DNA of 16,737 bases, from assembly GCA_947303695.1 (NCBI GenBank), contig CAMYYX010000029.1:1-16737 (forward strand), written 5' to 3'. Source of the stretch: an uncultured Prevotellaceae bacterium (GTDB taxonomy: Bacteria; Bacteroidota; Bacteroidia; Bacteroidales; Bacteroidaceae). The translations under genes and the position numbers were made by a program. Position 1 is the first letter of the stretch, and the number at the start of each line of letters is the position of its first letter. This document shows, in pieces, positions 7,089 through 15,962 of this stretch. The notes under the pieces were generated by a model. That model did no database searches and was not told where the DNA came from. It saw only the letters and a list, made by a program, of their open reading frames with translations.

Positions 7089-9266
7089 ATGAAGACGCAA
7101 ATGACATTGCTTGAGTATTTGAAGTATTATTTCGGATTTGACACCTTCAAAGGTGATCAAGAAGCAATCATACGTAATCTACTTGACAAGAAAGACACGT
7201 TTGTCTTGATGCCTACAGGAGGTGGCAAGTCGCTCTGTTATCAGTTGCCGGCATTGCTGATGGAAGGTACAGCCATCGTCATTTCTCCTCTTATTGCGTT
7301 GATGAAAAACCAAGTGGATGCCATCAAGCATATCAGCGATGATGACAACGTGGCCCATTTCATCAATTCGTCACTCAACAAGGCGAGCATCACTCAAGTA
7401 AAGGAAGATATCAAGGCAGGACGTACCAAACTGCTTTATGTGGCTCCTGAATCGCTTACCAAGGCTGAGTACGTAGAGTTCCTGCAGGGCGTGAAGATAT
7501 CCTTTTATGCCATCGACGAAGCTCATTGTATTTCTGAATGGGGACATGACTTCCGCCCAGAGTACCGCAATATCCGTCCTATCATTAGTAAGATAGGCAA
7601 TGCCCCCATCATCGCTCTTACAGCTACTGCAACTGATAAGGTGCGTATCGATATCAAGAAGAACCTGTGCATCATGGATGCTACAGAATTCAAGTCGTCG
7701 TTCAATCGTCCGAACCTCTATTATGAAGTACGCCAGAAGACCAAAGACGTAGACAAAGATATTATCAAATATATCAAGATGAATCCAAACAAAAGCGGTA
7801 TCATCTATTGTCTCAGCAGGAAGAAGGTAGAGGAACTGGCAGAGGTGCTCAAAACCAATGATATTAAAGCCGCAGCCTATCATGCAGGCATGGATTCCGT
7901 GCTGCGTAGTGCTACTCAGGATGATTTCCTGATGGAGCGTATTGATGTTATCGTAGCTACCATCGCCTTCGGTATGGGTATTGACAAACCCGATGTGCGT
8001 TTCGTTATTCATTACGACATCCCGAAGAGCCTCGAAGGATACTATCAGGAGACAGGTCGTGCTGGACGAGATGGTGGTGAGGGACGATGCATCGCTTTCT
8101 ATTCATACAAAGATTTGCACAAACTCGAGAAGTTCATGGAAGGCAAGCCTGTAGCAGAGCAGGACATTGGTCGCCAATTGTTACAGGAGACAGCCAATTA
8201 CTGCGAATCATCTGTGTGCCGACGCAAGCTTCTGTTGCATTATTTCGGAGAGGAATATCATCAAGACAATTGTGAGAATTGTGATAACTGCAAGCATCCA
8301 AAGACACGTTTGGAGGCCAAGGACGAACTTGTGCTGGCGCTCAAAACGATTCAAGCTGTCAAGGAGAATTTCAAGATAGATTATATCATCAATGTGCTTT
8401 GTGGAAAGGAAGACAACGAACTGATTCTGGCTCACAAGCATGACCGTCTTGACTTGTTTGGCGAAGGCTCTGACAAAGAACCTGAATTCTGGAGTGCTGT
8501 CCTTAATCAGGCTATGATTGACGGTTACATCACGAAGGATGTCGATAACTACGGTATCCTTAAGCTTACAAAAACCGGAAAGAAGTTCATCAAGAAACCA
8601 ACATCGTTCATGATTGTAGAGAATAATGCTTTCGATGAGGATGCCATTGATGACGAATCTACACAGTCATCAGCTCTCGATGAGGTTCTTCACAAGATGC
8701 TTATCGAACTCCGCAAGAAACTCGCAAAGAAATATGATGTTCCTCCTTATATCATCTTCCAAGATCCGTCGATTGATGCGATGACCACTTTCTATCCAGT
8801 CACTCTCGAGGAACTTCAAACCATTCAGGGGGTAGGGGCTGGTAAAGCAAAACGATACGGAAAGGAATTCGTGGAACTCATCAAACGCCATTGTGAGGAG
8901 AATGAGATCGAACGTCCTGTCGATATGCGAGTGCGTACTGTCGCTAATAAGTCACTTCAAAAGATCAGCATCATTCAAAGCATCGACCGTCAGGTAGCTC
9001 TTGATGATATCGCATTGGCCAAAGGTCTTGATTTCGATGAATTGCTTGATGAACTCGAATCAATCGTTTATAGTGGTACTAAGCTCAATATCGACTATTT
9101 CATTGAGGCTGAGATTGATGACGATAAGGTGGATGAAATCTACGAGTACTTCCGTGAAAGTGAGACAGACGACCTTGAGCGTGCTTTCAAGTATCTCGAT
9201 GATGATATCTCAGAAGAAGAAATCCGCCTTGTACGCATCAAGTTCATTTCTGACTTGGCAAACTAA
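7089..9266 (+). CDS. recQ: ATP-dependent DNA helicase RecQ
   Basis: RecQ is a 3'-5' DNA helicase of recombinational repair. The 725-residue product has the Q-motif glutamine at residue 24, Walker A TGGGKS at 43-48, the DEAH box at 143-146 followed by the aromatic-rich loop, and motif VI QETGRAGRDG. The zinc-binding cysteines are Cys377, Cys395, Cys398 and Cys401. A winged-helix RQC region lies at about 410-525 and an HRDC domain at about 528-605. The last 120 residues form an acidic helical tail resembling the helix-turn-helix domain found at the C-terminus of some RecQ proteins. It is longer than E. coli RecQ (about 610 residues) because of this tail. The gene starts 53 bp after clpX with no clear promoter or terminator between them, so it may be read from the clp promoter. 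Confidence 0.95.
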   Translation: MKTQMTLLEYLKYYFGFDTFKGDQEAIIRNLLDKKDTFVLMPTGGGKSLCYQLPALLMEGTAIVISPLIALMKNQVDAIKHISDDDNVAHFINSSLNKASITQVKEDIKAGRTKLLYVAPESLTKAEYVEFLQGVKISFYAIDEAHCISEWGHDFRPEYRNIRPIISKIGNAPIIALTATATDKVRIDIKKNLCIMDATEFKSSFNRPNLYYEVRQKTKDVDKDIIKYIKMNPNKSGIIYCLSRKKVEELAEVLKTNDIKAAAYHAGMDSVLRSATQDDFLMERIDVIVATIAFGMGIDKPDVRFVIHYDIPKSLEGYYQETGRAGRDGGEGRCIAFYSYKDLHKLEKFMEGKPVAEQDIGRQLLQETANYCESSVCRRKLLLHYFGEEYHQDNCENCDNCKHPKTRLEAKDELVLALKTIQAVKENFKIDYIINVLCGKEDNELILAHKHDRLDLFGEGSDKEPEFWSAVLNQAMIDGYITKDVDNYGILKLTKTGKKFIKKPTSFMIVENNAFDEDAIDDESTQSSALDEVLHKMLIELRKKLAKKYDVPPYIIFQDPSIDAMTTFYPVTLEELQTIQGVGAGKAKRYGKEFVELIKRHCEENEIERPVDMRVRTVANKSLQKISIIQSIDRQVALDDIALAKGLDFDELLDELESIVYSGTKLNIDYFIEAEIDDDKVDEIYEYFRESETDDLERAFKYLDDDISEEEIRLVRIKFISDLAN

Positions 9267-9293
9267 GAGAATAATTGTCCTTTGAACTATTTT

Positions 9294-10490
9294 TTATTTC
9301 CCTTGGACAGCATCACGTAGCTGTTCAAGCGCTTGTGTGAGCATGCTTCGAGGACAGGCAACATTCATTCGCATAAATCCTTTTCCTTCCGTTCCGAACA
9401 TCTCTCCATCGTTGAGTGCTAAATGTGCTTTGTTGATGAAGAGGTCAAGTAGTTGAGCATGTGTCAGGTGAAGTTCGCGGCAGTCAAGCCATACGAGATA
9501 GCTGGCTTGGGGACGTATTGGACGAATCTGTGGAATATGTTGTTCACAATAATCTATCAGGAAATTGATATTTCCTTCCAAGTATTCCAACATCTCTTTA
9601 CGCCATTGTTCACCATGTTCGAAGGCAGCAGTTGTAGCGATAGGTGCAAAGATGTGTTCTTCGTTGAGCTCACCTGCAGCCATCCATCCATAGAATTTCT
9701 TGCGTAAGTCCTGATTGGGTACAACAGCCCATGAACTTACGATACCTGCAATGTTAAAAGTCTTGGATGGGGCAGAGAACGTGATAGAACAGTTCGCAGC
9801 CTCTTTGCTGACAGATGCAAAAGGGATATGTTTATGACCGAACAAGGCCATATCGCAATGTATTTCATCGCTTACAATAATAAGATGATGTGTAACAGCG
9901 AAATGAGCCAGCTGCTGTAGCGTTTCTTTTGACCAAGTGATACCGATTGGGTTGTGAGGGTTGGCAAGTATCAGCATGCGGCAGTCCTTATCGCATACTT
10001 GTTCAAGATTGTCGAAATCCATATCATAACCCACAAGACGGCCTTCGATGTCTGTTATCTCTTTCAATGGATTCCACACGATGGTGCGGTGACAGCCTCT
10101 GGGAGTAAGGAAGAACGGATGATAAATAGGTGGCTGTACGATGATTTTCTCATGTTCTTCTGTCAAAGCATAAATAGCCATGCAAATTCCTTTGACGATG
10201 CCAGGGATATAGCAGATCCATTCTTCACGCACATCCCACTGATGATGGTCGTAAATCCATTTGCTGATTACCTTCCAATAATTCGCTGGAGTTTTGGTAT
10301 ATCCAAACAGAGAATGCTCCATTCGTTTCTTCAGAGCATCGGTAATAAACTGAGGCGTTTCCCATTCCATGTCGGCAATCCACATGGGAATGAGGTCGTT
10401 TCTTCCAAAGTCACGGAGCAGGTCCATATGTTTAATGTCGCCAGACCCTGTGCGGTTGGGCACTTTGTCGAAATCGTATTGCATACGCAT
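9294..10490 (-). CDS. MalY/PatB family PLP-dependent C-S lyase (probable cystathionine beta-lyase)
   Basis: This is a fold-type I aminotransferase-like enzyme of 398 residues. The PLP lysine is Lys243 in SAPSKTFNIAG, the pyridine-nitrogen Asp208 lies in VSDEIHCD, and the cofactor-contact asparagine is in ANPHNP (177-181). The N-terminal stretch LIPMWIADMEWETP and the SDEIHCD signature are typical of MalY/PatB proteins. These cleave the C-S bond of cystathionine or cysteine conjugates to pyruvate, ammonia and a thiol, in the cytoplasm. The exact substrate cannot be read from sequence, and E. coli MalY also has a regulatory role. Two in-frame ATGs, at 10490 and 10484, are both plausible starts. 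The gene stands alone: it converges on recQ with a 27-bp gap and diverges from the glycosidase operon. Confidence 0.9.
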   Translation of the reverse strand: MRMQYDFDKVPNRTGSGDIKHMDLLRDFGRNDLIPMWIADMEWETPQFITDALKKRMEHSLFGYTKTPANYWKVISKWIYDHHQWDVREEWICYIPGIVKGICMAIYALTEEHEKIIVQPPIYHPFFLTPRGCHRTIVWNPLKEITDIEGRLVGYDMDFDNLEQVCDKDCRMLILANPHNPIGITWSKETLQQLAHFAVTHHLIIVSDEIHCDMALFGHKHIPFASVSKEAANCSITFSAPSKTFNIAGIVSSWAVVPNQDLRKKFYGWMAAGELNEEHIFAPIATTAAFEHGEQWRKEMLEYLEGNINFLIDYCEQHIPQIRPIRPQASYLVWLDCRELHLTHAQLLDLFINKAHLALNDGEMFGTEGKGFMRMNVACPRSMLTQALEQLRDAVQGK

Positions 10491-10502
10491 CTAATTTGCA
10501 GG

Positions 10503-10510
10503 CAAAGATA
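10503..10510 (-). promoter_or_regulatory. -7 promoter box for the MalY/PatB gene
   Basis: On the minus strand these bases read TATCTTTG, a match to the Bacteroidetes -7 consensus. A clear -33 TTG at the usual distance is not visible. The box is only 12 bp from the ATG at 10490, so the leader would be very short, or translation may start at the second ATG (10484). It forms one arm of a 10-bp inverted repeat with the promoter box on the other strand. Confidence 0.55.
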
Positions 10511-10532
10511 CGAAAAGTTTCCTGATTTTACC

Positions 10533-10560
10533 TTTGGTATTCAGTTTTTTTGTATCTTTG
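10533..10560 (+). promoter_or_regulatory. Promoter of the GH43-GH43-GH3-GH43 operon
   Basis: TATCTTTG at 10553-10560 is a good -7 box. The nearest TTTG upstream (10533-10536) is only 16 nt away, shorter than the usual 19-21, so the -33 element is weak or this promoter depends on an activator. The predicted leader before the ATG at 10620 is about 55 nt and very A/T-rich. No regulator gene lies in the window. Confidence 0.6.
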
Positions 10561-10619
10561 CACAATAATTAGACTTTTTAAGTATTAATGTTTAAACTAA
10601 CTGAATAAATAAACTGGTT

Positions 10620-11939
10620 ATGAAAAGAATTACTATCCTATCTATGATGGCGATGTTGAGTATGGCTACTTTTGCTCAAGATCCAATTATTTCTACTAAA
10701 TACACAGCTGACCCTGCACCTTACGTGCATGGCGATACTGTTTATTTATACACGACCCATGACGAAGATGATGCTGAAGGCTTCAAGATGTTTGACTGGT
10801 TACTTTATACCTCTACCGATATGGTCAACTGGACAGAGCATGGTGCAGTTGCATCCCTTGATGATTTCAAGTGGTATGACGGTAAGAACGGTGCATGGGC
10901 TGAGCAGGTTATCGAACGAAACGGAAAATGGTATATGTATTGCCCGATACATGGACATGGTATTGGTGTGTTGGTATCGGATTCTCCATACGGACCTTTT
11001 AAAGACCCAATAGGCAAACCATTGGTATGGCAGCGTGAACATTGGGAGGATATCGACCCATCAGTTTGGATTGACGACGATGGTCAGGCTTATATGTATT
11101 GGGGCAACCCACATCTTTACTGTGCTTTACTAAACGAAGACATGATTTCGCTGAAAAGTGATGCGATGCGTTTGCACGACGTGCCTGAACATTATCAAGA
11201 AGGACCATGGTTCTACAAACGTAATGGTAAGTATTACCTTGCATTCGCTGCAACTTGCTGTCCAGAAGGATTGGGCTATGCTATGAGCGATAATCCACTT
11301 GGCCCTTGGAAGTTTGCTGGATACATCATGGCTCCAACTGATCGTACACGTGGAAACCACCCAGGTATCATCGACTTCAAAGGTAAGAGCTATGGCTTCG
11401 GTCTTAACTACGACCTGAAAAATATAACGATTAAAGAACATAAGGAACGTCGTAGTGTAGGTGCATTCCCAATGACCTACAATCCTGACGGCACCATTCA
11501 GGAATCTCCATATTTCAAGGATGTCAAATTGGAGCAAGTGGGAACGTTCGACCCATACAAAGCGCGTATTGAAGCAGAAACAATGGCCTGGGGCTTTGGT
11601 TTGAAGACCATCAAGACTGCAACAGGACAGATTTACGTGACGAATGTGAACAATGGTGAGTATATTTTAATTAAGGGTGTGGATTTCGGCACTCAGAAAC
11701 TCTCGAAGTTCATTGCTAACTGCGCTGCAACCGTAGGTGGTACCATCGAACTGCATATCGATGCAGCAACCGGAAAGAAGATTGGCTCGGTTAGTGTGAA
11801 ACCAACAGGAAGTGAAACGGCATTCAAGGATTTCTCGGGTTCCATCTCCAATCCAAAGGGTGTACACGACCTATATATCGTCTTCAAAGGAGCGAAAGAT
11901 AAGAACCTGATGAATTTTGATTATTGGAAGATACAGTAA
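10620..11939 (+). CDS. Secreted GH43 glycosidase with a C-terminal CBM6-like domain
   Basis: The 439-residue product begins with a signal peptide cleaved near ATFA-QD (after about residue 19). The GH43 five-bladed propeller follows, with the three conserved acids visible: general base Asp31 in TADPAP, pKa-modulating Asp146 in DIDPSVW and general acid Glu194 in QEGPW. From about residue 316 (IEAET) to the end is a CBM6-like carbohydrate-binding beta-sandwich. GH43 enzymes are inverting arabinofuranosidases, xylosidases or arabinanases; the company of GH3 suggests arabinoxylan or xylo-oligosaccharides as substrate, which is inference. It is the first gene of the operon, and its product is similar to that of the fourth gene, with shared stretches such as DGQAYxYWGNP and NEDMISL. 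The next gene starts 33 bp downstream. Confidence 0.9.
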   Translation: MKRITILSMMAMLSMATFAQDPIISTKYTADPAPYVHGDTVYLYTTHDEDDAEGFKMFDWLLYTSTDMVNWTEHGAVASLDDFKWYDGKNGAWAEQVIERNGKWYMYCPIHGHGIGVLVSDSPYGPFKDPIGKPLVWQREHWEDIDPSVWIDDDGQAYMYWGNPHLYCALLNEDMISLKSDAMRLHDVPEHYQEGPWFYKRNGKYYLAFAATCCPEGLGYAMSDNPLGPWKFAGYIMAPTDRTRGNHPGIIDFKGKSYGFGLNYDLKNITIKEHKERRSVGAFPMTYNPDGTIQESPYFKDVKLEQVGTFDPYKARIEAETMAWGFGLKTIKTATGQIYVTNVNNGEYILIKGVDFGTQKLSKFIANCAATVGGTIELHIDAATGKKIGSVSVKPTGSETAFKDFSGSISNPKGVHDLYIVFKGAKDKNLMNFDYWKIQ

Positions 11940-11972
11940 AGTATAAAATAAATCAAACCTAGAAACAATCTT

Positions 11973-13328
11973 ATGAAAAGTAAACAAGTCTTTATGGCAG
12001 TATGTATGTTTACTGCTGCTTGTATTCAGCTGAATGCACAAAACCCAATTATCCGTAATATTTACAGCGCGGATCCAACAGCAAGAGTATTCAACGGAAA
12101 GGTCTATCTCTATCCTTCACACGACATTTTCCCACCTGAAGGACAGCGTCAGGACTGGTTCTGCATGGAGGACTATCACGTCTTCTCATCGGAGGATCTG
12201 ATGGATTGGACCGATCACGGAATGATTGTCACTCAGAACAAAGTGCCTTGGGTTCGTCCCAACTCTTATTCGATGTGGGCTCCTGACTGTGTTGAGAAAG
12301 ACGGAAAGTACTATTTCTATTTCCCATCTGCTCCAGGTACAGGTATGGGTGGCTTTGCAGTAGGTGTTTGCGTTGCTGACCGTCCTGAAGGACCGTTCAC
12401 GCCAGAAGCAGAACCTATCAAGGGTATCGGTGGTATTGACCCATGTGTGCTCCAGGCATCTGATGGCAATGCTTATATCTTCTGGGGTGCTGGAATGTGC
12501 GCCAAACTTAAGAACAACATGAAGGAACTTGCCGATGACAACCCGAAGTCAGTTAGAAAATTTGGCAACCGAGAGTTTGAATCGGTGGGTGTCAACTGCC
12601 TCCAAGGACTGCCAAGCCGTCAGGCTGAAGGTCCATTCGCATTTGAATACAACGGAAACTACTACCTTACGTATCCATACGTGAGAGAGAATACTGAGGT
12701 TCTCGCATATGCAATGAGTAAGAGCCCGATGGGTCCATACGAATACAAGGGACTGATTATGGCAGAGCATGCAAATGGTTGTTGGACCAACCATCACAGC
12801 ATCATCAACTACAAGGGACAGTGGTATCTTTTCTATCACCACAACGACTACTCTCCAAAGGATGACAAGCGTCGTTCCGTGTGTGTAGACTCTTTGTTCT
12901 TCAATCCAGATGGAACAATTAAGGAAGTGAAGCCTACTCTGCGAGGTGTAGGTCTCTCGAATGCACATAAGCCCATCCAGATTGACCGCTATAGTGCAAT
13001 TGGTGGTGGCGCAAGCATTGAGTATCACGACACGCTCAACTACTTCCAAGGTTGGAAGACCATCTTCCCAGGCGCTGGTGCATGGGTCGTATATAACAAG
13101 ATTGGGCTTGAAAAAGCATCAAAGAATATGACGGTTCGTCTCAAGACTTCTAAAGCAGGTACTGCAACCTTAATTCTCTCTAATAATAAGTTGCAAGTGA
13201 AACTGCCAAGTACCAACGGACAGTGGCAAGAGGTTAAGGTGGCTGTTAAATCTGTCAAAAAGGGTGTCTATGACTTGAAGTTAATTGCAGATTCCCAGAT
13301 GGAGATTGACTGGATTAAATTTGAATAA
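11973..13328 (+). CDS. Secreted GH43 glycosidase with a C-terminal beta-sandwich
   Basis: The 451-residue product has a signal peptide probably cleaved at LNA-QN (after residue 22). A cysteine at 17 sits in a weak lipobox-like context, so lipoprotein processing is possible but less likely. The GH43 acids are Asp34 (SADPTA), Asp156 (GIDPCV) and Glu219 (AEGPF). It belongs to a different GH43 branch from its neighbours: the segment after the first Asp reads ARVFNGKVYLYPSHD, and there is an insertion around residues 175-215. Residues from about 330 form a CBM6-like beta-sandwich ending in MEIDWIKFE. The likely activity is exo-xylosidase or arabinofuranosidase; substrate not determinable. It lies 33 bp after the first GH43 and 15 bp before the GH3 gene. 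Confidence 0.88.
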   Translation: MKSKQVFMAVCMFTAACIQLNAQNPIIRNIYSADPTARVFNGKVYLYPSHDIFPPEGQRQDWFCMEDYHVFSSEDLMDWTDHGMIVTQNKVPWVRPNSYSMWAPDCVEKDGKYYFYFPSAPGTGMGGFAVGVCVADRPEGPFTPEAEPIKGIGGIDPCVLQASDGNAYIFWGAGMCAKLKNNMKELADDNPKSVRKFGNREFESVGVNCLQGLPSRQAEGPFAFEYNGNYYLTYPYVRENTEVLAYAMSKSPMGPYEYKGLIMAEHANGCWTNHHSIINYKGQWYLFYHHNDYSPKDDKRRSVCVDSLFFNPDGTIKEVKPTLRGVGLSNAHKPIQIDRYSAIGGGASIEYHDTLNYFQGWKTIFPGAGAWVVYNKIGLEKASKNMTVRLKTSKAGTATLILSNNKLQVKLPSTNGQWQEVKVAVKSVKKGVYDLKLIADSQMEIDWIKFE

Positions 13329-13343
13329 AACGAAATAAAGAAA

Positions 13344-15941
13344 ATGATGAATTATAAAACCCTATTTTCTATTATAATGCTAGGTGCTGGATGCATGCAG
13401 ATGCAGGCCCAGCAGTTCCCATATCAAAATCTATCGCTCTCAGCACATGCGAGAGCGGTGGATTTATGTAGTCGCCTGACCCTCGAGGAGAAGGCACAAT
13501 TGATGTTGGATGACTCTCCTGCCATTCCCCGACTGGGTATCAAGCGCTTCCAATGGTGGAGTGAAGCTTTGCACGGAGTGGCCAACATGGGCAATGTGAC
13601 AAACTTCCCGGAACCAATCGGTATGGCCGCTTCGTTCAACCCTAATATGGTCTATAGGGTGTTCGATGCAACCAGTACTGAGGCACGTGCTCACTGGAAT
13701 CAGTTGATGGCATCGGGTAACGAAGTGACACGTTTCCACAGCCTTTCGTTCTGGACACCAAATGTCAACATCTTCCGCGACCCACGATGGGGTAGAGGAC
13801 AGGAGACTTACGGTGAGGATCCATATCTTACTGGAGTGATGGGTTCGGCTGTGGTTCGTGGTTTGCAAGGCCCCGAAGAGAGTAAGTACCGCAAGACTTG
13901 GGCATGTGCAAAGCATTATGCAGTACATAGCGGACCGGAATGGAGCCGTCATACGGCTAATCTGGTGGATGTCAGCGCACGTGACCTCTGGGAGACCTAT
14001 CTTCCAGCCTTCAAGACGCTGGTGGAAGATGCCAAGGTGCGTGAGGTGATGTGTGCATACCAGCGACTGGACGATGAACCATGTTGCAGTAGCGGACGAT
14101 TGCTTCAGGACATTCTGCGTGACGAGTGGGGATTCCAGTATCTCGTCGTGTCTGACTGTAGTGCAGTATCTGATATCCATCAGACCCACCATACAGCTAG
14201 TGATGCCACCCATTCTGCTGCCCGTGCTGCTTTGGCTGGTACGGATGTGGAGTGTGGTTATAACTATGCATATAGAAGTATTCCAGAGGCTGTCCGTCGT
14301 GATTTTATAAAGGAATCGGAGGTGGACAAGCATGTCGTCCGTCTGCTCGAAGGCCGTTTCGATTTGGGAGAGATGGACGACCCATCAGAGGTTGAGTGGT
14401 CAAAGATTCCTGCTAGTGTGTTGGAATGTAAGGAACATGTAAACCTGTCGCTCGATATGGCTCGTCAGATTATGACATTGCTGAAGAACGACAATGTGTT
14501 GCCACTGAATAAAAACGAAAAGATAGCGGTCATCGGTCCGAATGCTGACAATCAGCCGATGATGTGGGGTAACTACAATGGTACTCCAACCCGTACTGTT
14601 ACCATTGTGAATGGTATTCGTGCGGTCAATAAGAACATCAAGTACCTGCCTGGTTGCGACCTGACAGATAACCGCATCGTGACTGATGTGTTCGACCAGT
14701 TGAGTTTTGAAGGCAAGAAAGGTATCAAGGGTACATTCTGGAACAACACCCGTCGTGAAGGGAAACCGGTAACAACGCAGTACTATACAACTCCGTTTGC
14801 AAAGACGACAGCTGGCAATTATCAGTTTGCTCCAGGTGTTAATTTAACAGACTTTAGTGCCCTCTATCAGACTGTTCTCAAACCAAAGAAGTCGGGCGAG
14901 GTTGTTGTTAATGTGGAATCCGTAAGCAACTTTGATGTATTCATCAACGGAGAACGTAAAGTACACTATAGTACTTGGCGTACCACTCCAACTCGTACTC
15001 CAATTCAGGTTGAGGCTGGTAAGGAATACAACATAGAAATCCGCTTCTCACATATCCCAACTTACAATGCCAGCATGAAAGTGAACATTGGTATTGAGTC
15101 TATCATCAACTATGACGATATCATCAAGCAGTTGTCTGGTTATCAGAAAGTGGTGTTCGTGGGAGGTATCGCTCCAAGTCTCGAAGGTGAGGAGATGCCT
15201 ATCGAAATTGACGGTTTCAAAGGCGGTGACCGTACACATATAGAGCTACCTGCTGTACAGCGTAACTTCCTGAAGGCATTGAAGGATGCAGGTAAGACGG
15301 TCATCTTTGTGAATTGTTCAGGTTCTGCTATTGCTCTTGAACCAGAGACTCATACATGTGATGCTATCCTTCAGGCTTGGTATCCTGGTATGCAAGGAGG
15401 TATTGCTGTGGCTGATGTGCTGTTTGGTAAATACAACCCAAGTGGTAAGCTGCCTGTAACCTTCTATAAGAATTCCGACCAATTGGGTGATTTTGAAGAC
15501 TATAGCATGAAGGGACGTACCTATCGTTATATGAAGAACGATAAACCGCTCTATCCGTTTGGTTATGGATTGAGCTATACGACTTTCGAGATTGGAAAGG
15601 CAAAACTGTCAGATACAACGCTCAGTTCACGTAATCTGAATGTAACCCTGCAGGTTCCTGTTACCAACACAGGTAAGATGGACGGAACGGAAGTAGTGCA
15701 GGTGTATGTGCGTAATCCTCAAGATCCTAATGGACCTATCATGCAATTGCGCGGATTTACCAGAGTAGGTGTAATGGCTGGACGTACCAATACTGCTGAG
15801 ATAACATTGAACCGTAAGTCATTCGAATGGTTCGACGAAGAGACCAATACCGTGAAAACGAAGCCAGGGACTTACGAAGTGCTGTATGGTAACAGTTCTG
15901 CTCCTGAGGCTTTGCAGCGAGTAACCGTGGAAATCAAATAA
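13344..15941 (+). CDS. Secreted GH3 glycosidase with PA14 insert (probable beta-xylosidase)
   Basis: The 865-residue product has an N-terminal signal, probably cleaved near MQA-QQ (residue 22). A GAGC lipobox-like sequence around Cys17 leaves lipidation possible. Domains in order: GH3 barrel (about 30-350) with the KH substrate motif at 190-191 and nucleophile Asp271 in VVSDCSAV; first part of the alpha/beta sandwich (about 373-455); a PA14-like insert (about 457-588); the rest of the sandwich (about 590-710) with candidate acid/base glutamates in LEGEE (614-617); and a FnIII-like domain (about 765-855) after the PFGYGLSYTTF motif. The SDC-x-A nucleophile context resembles GH3 beta-xylosidases rather than SDW-type beta-glucosidases. 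It would act on short xylo-oligosaccharides after the GH43 enzymes remove side chains. Two adjacent ATGs (13344, 13347) are equivalent. The gaps are 15 bp upstream and 21 bp downstream. Confidence 0.92.
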   Translation: MMNYKTLFSIIMLGAGCMQMQAQQFPYQNLSLSAHARAVDLCSRLTLEEKAQLMLDDSPAIPRLGIKRFQWWSEALHGVANMGNVTNFPEPIGMAASFNPNMVYRVFDATSTEARAHWNQLMASGNEVTRFHSLSFWTPNVNIFRDPRWGRGQETYGEDPYLTGVMGSAVVRGLQGPEESKYRKTWACAKHYAVHSGPEWSRHTANLVDVSARDLWETYLPAFKTLVEDAKVREVMCAYQRLDDEPCCSSGRLLQDILRDEWGFQYLVVSDCSAVSDIHQTHHTASDATHSAARAALAGTDVECGYNYAYRSIPEAVRRDFIKESEVDKHVVRLLEGRFDLGEMDDPSEVEWSKIPASVLECKEHVNLSLDMARQIMTLLKNDNVLPLNKNEKIAVIGPNADNQPMMWGNYNGTPTRTVTIVNGIRAVNKNIKYLPGCDLTDNRIVTDVFDQLSFEGKKGIKGTFWNNTRREGKPVTTQYYTTPFAKTTAGNYQFAPGVNLTDFSALYQTVLKPKKSGEVVVNVESVSNFDVFINGERKVHYSTWRTTPTRTPIQVEAGKEYNIEIRFSHIPTYNASMKVNIGIESIINYDDIIKQLSGYQKVVFVGGIAPSLEGEEMPIEIDGFKGGDRTHIELPAVQRNFLKALKDAGKTVIFVNCSGSAIALEPETHTCDAILQAWYPGMQGGIAVADVLFGKYNPSGKLPVTFYKNSDQLGDFEDYSMKGRTYRYMKNDKPLYPFGYGLSYTTFEIGKAKLSDTTLSSRNLNVTLQVPVTNTGKMDGTEVVQVYVRNPQDPNGPIMQLRGFTRVGVMAGRTNTAEITLNRKSFEWFDEETNTVKTKPGTYEVLYGNSSAPEALQRVTVEIK

Positions 15942-15962
15942 CAAAACATAAATCATACAAAA

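Noticed and set aside
9267..9296. Weak hairpin between the convergent recQ and MalY/PatB genes (AATAATT with AACTATT) followed by T residues
   Set aside because: The stem is almost all A-T with a mismatch, so it is too weak to call a terminator with confidence, though the convergent 27-bp gap would need one.
9954..10568. 204-codon plus-strand frame opposite the MalY/PatB gene
   Set aside because: The opposite strand encodes clear PLP-enzyme motifs, and the frame runs through the divergent promoter region.
13464..14333. 289-codon minus-strand frame inside the GH3 gene
   Set aside because: Antisense to the conserved GH3 barrel; the translation is low in recognisable structure and rich in Cys, Thr and His, as expected for a shadow frame.
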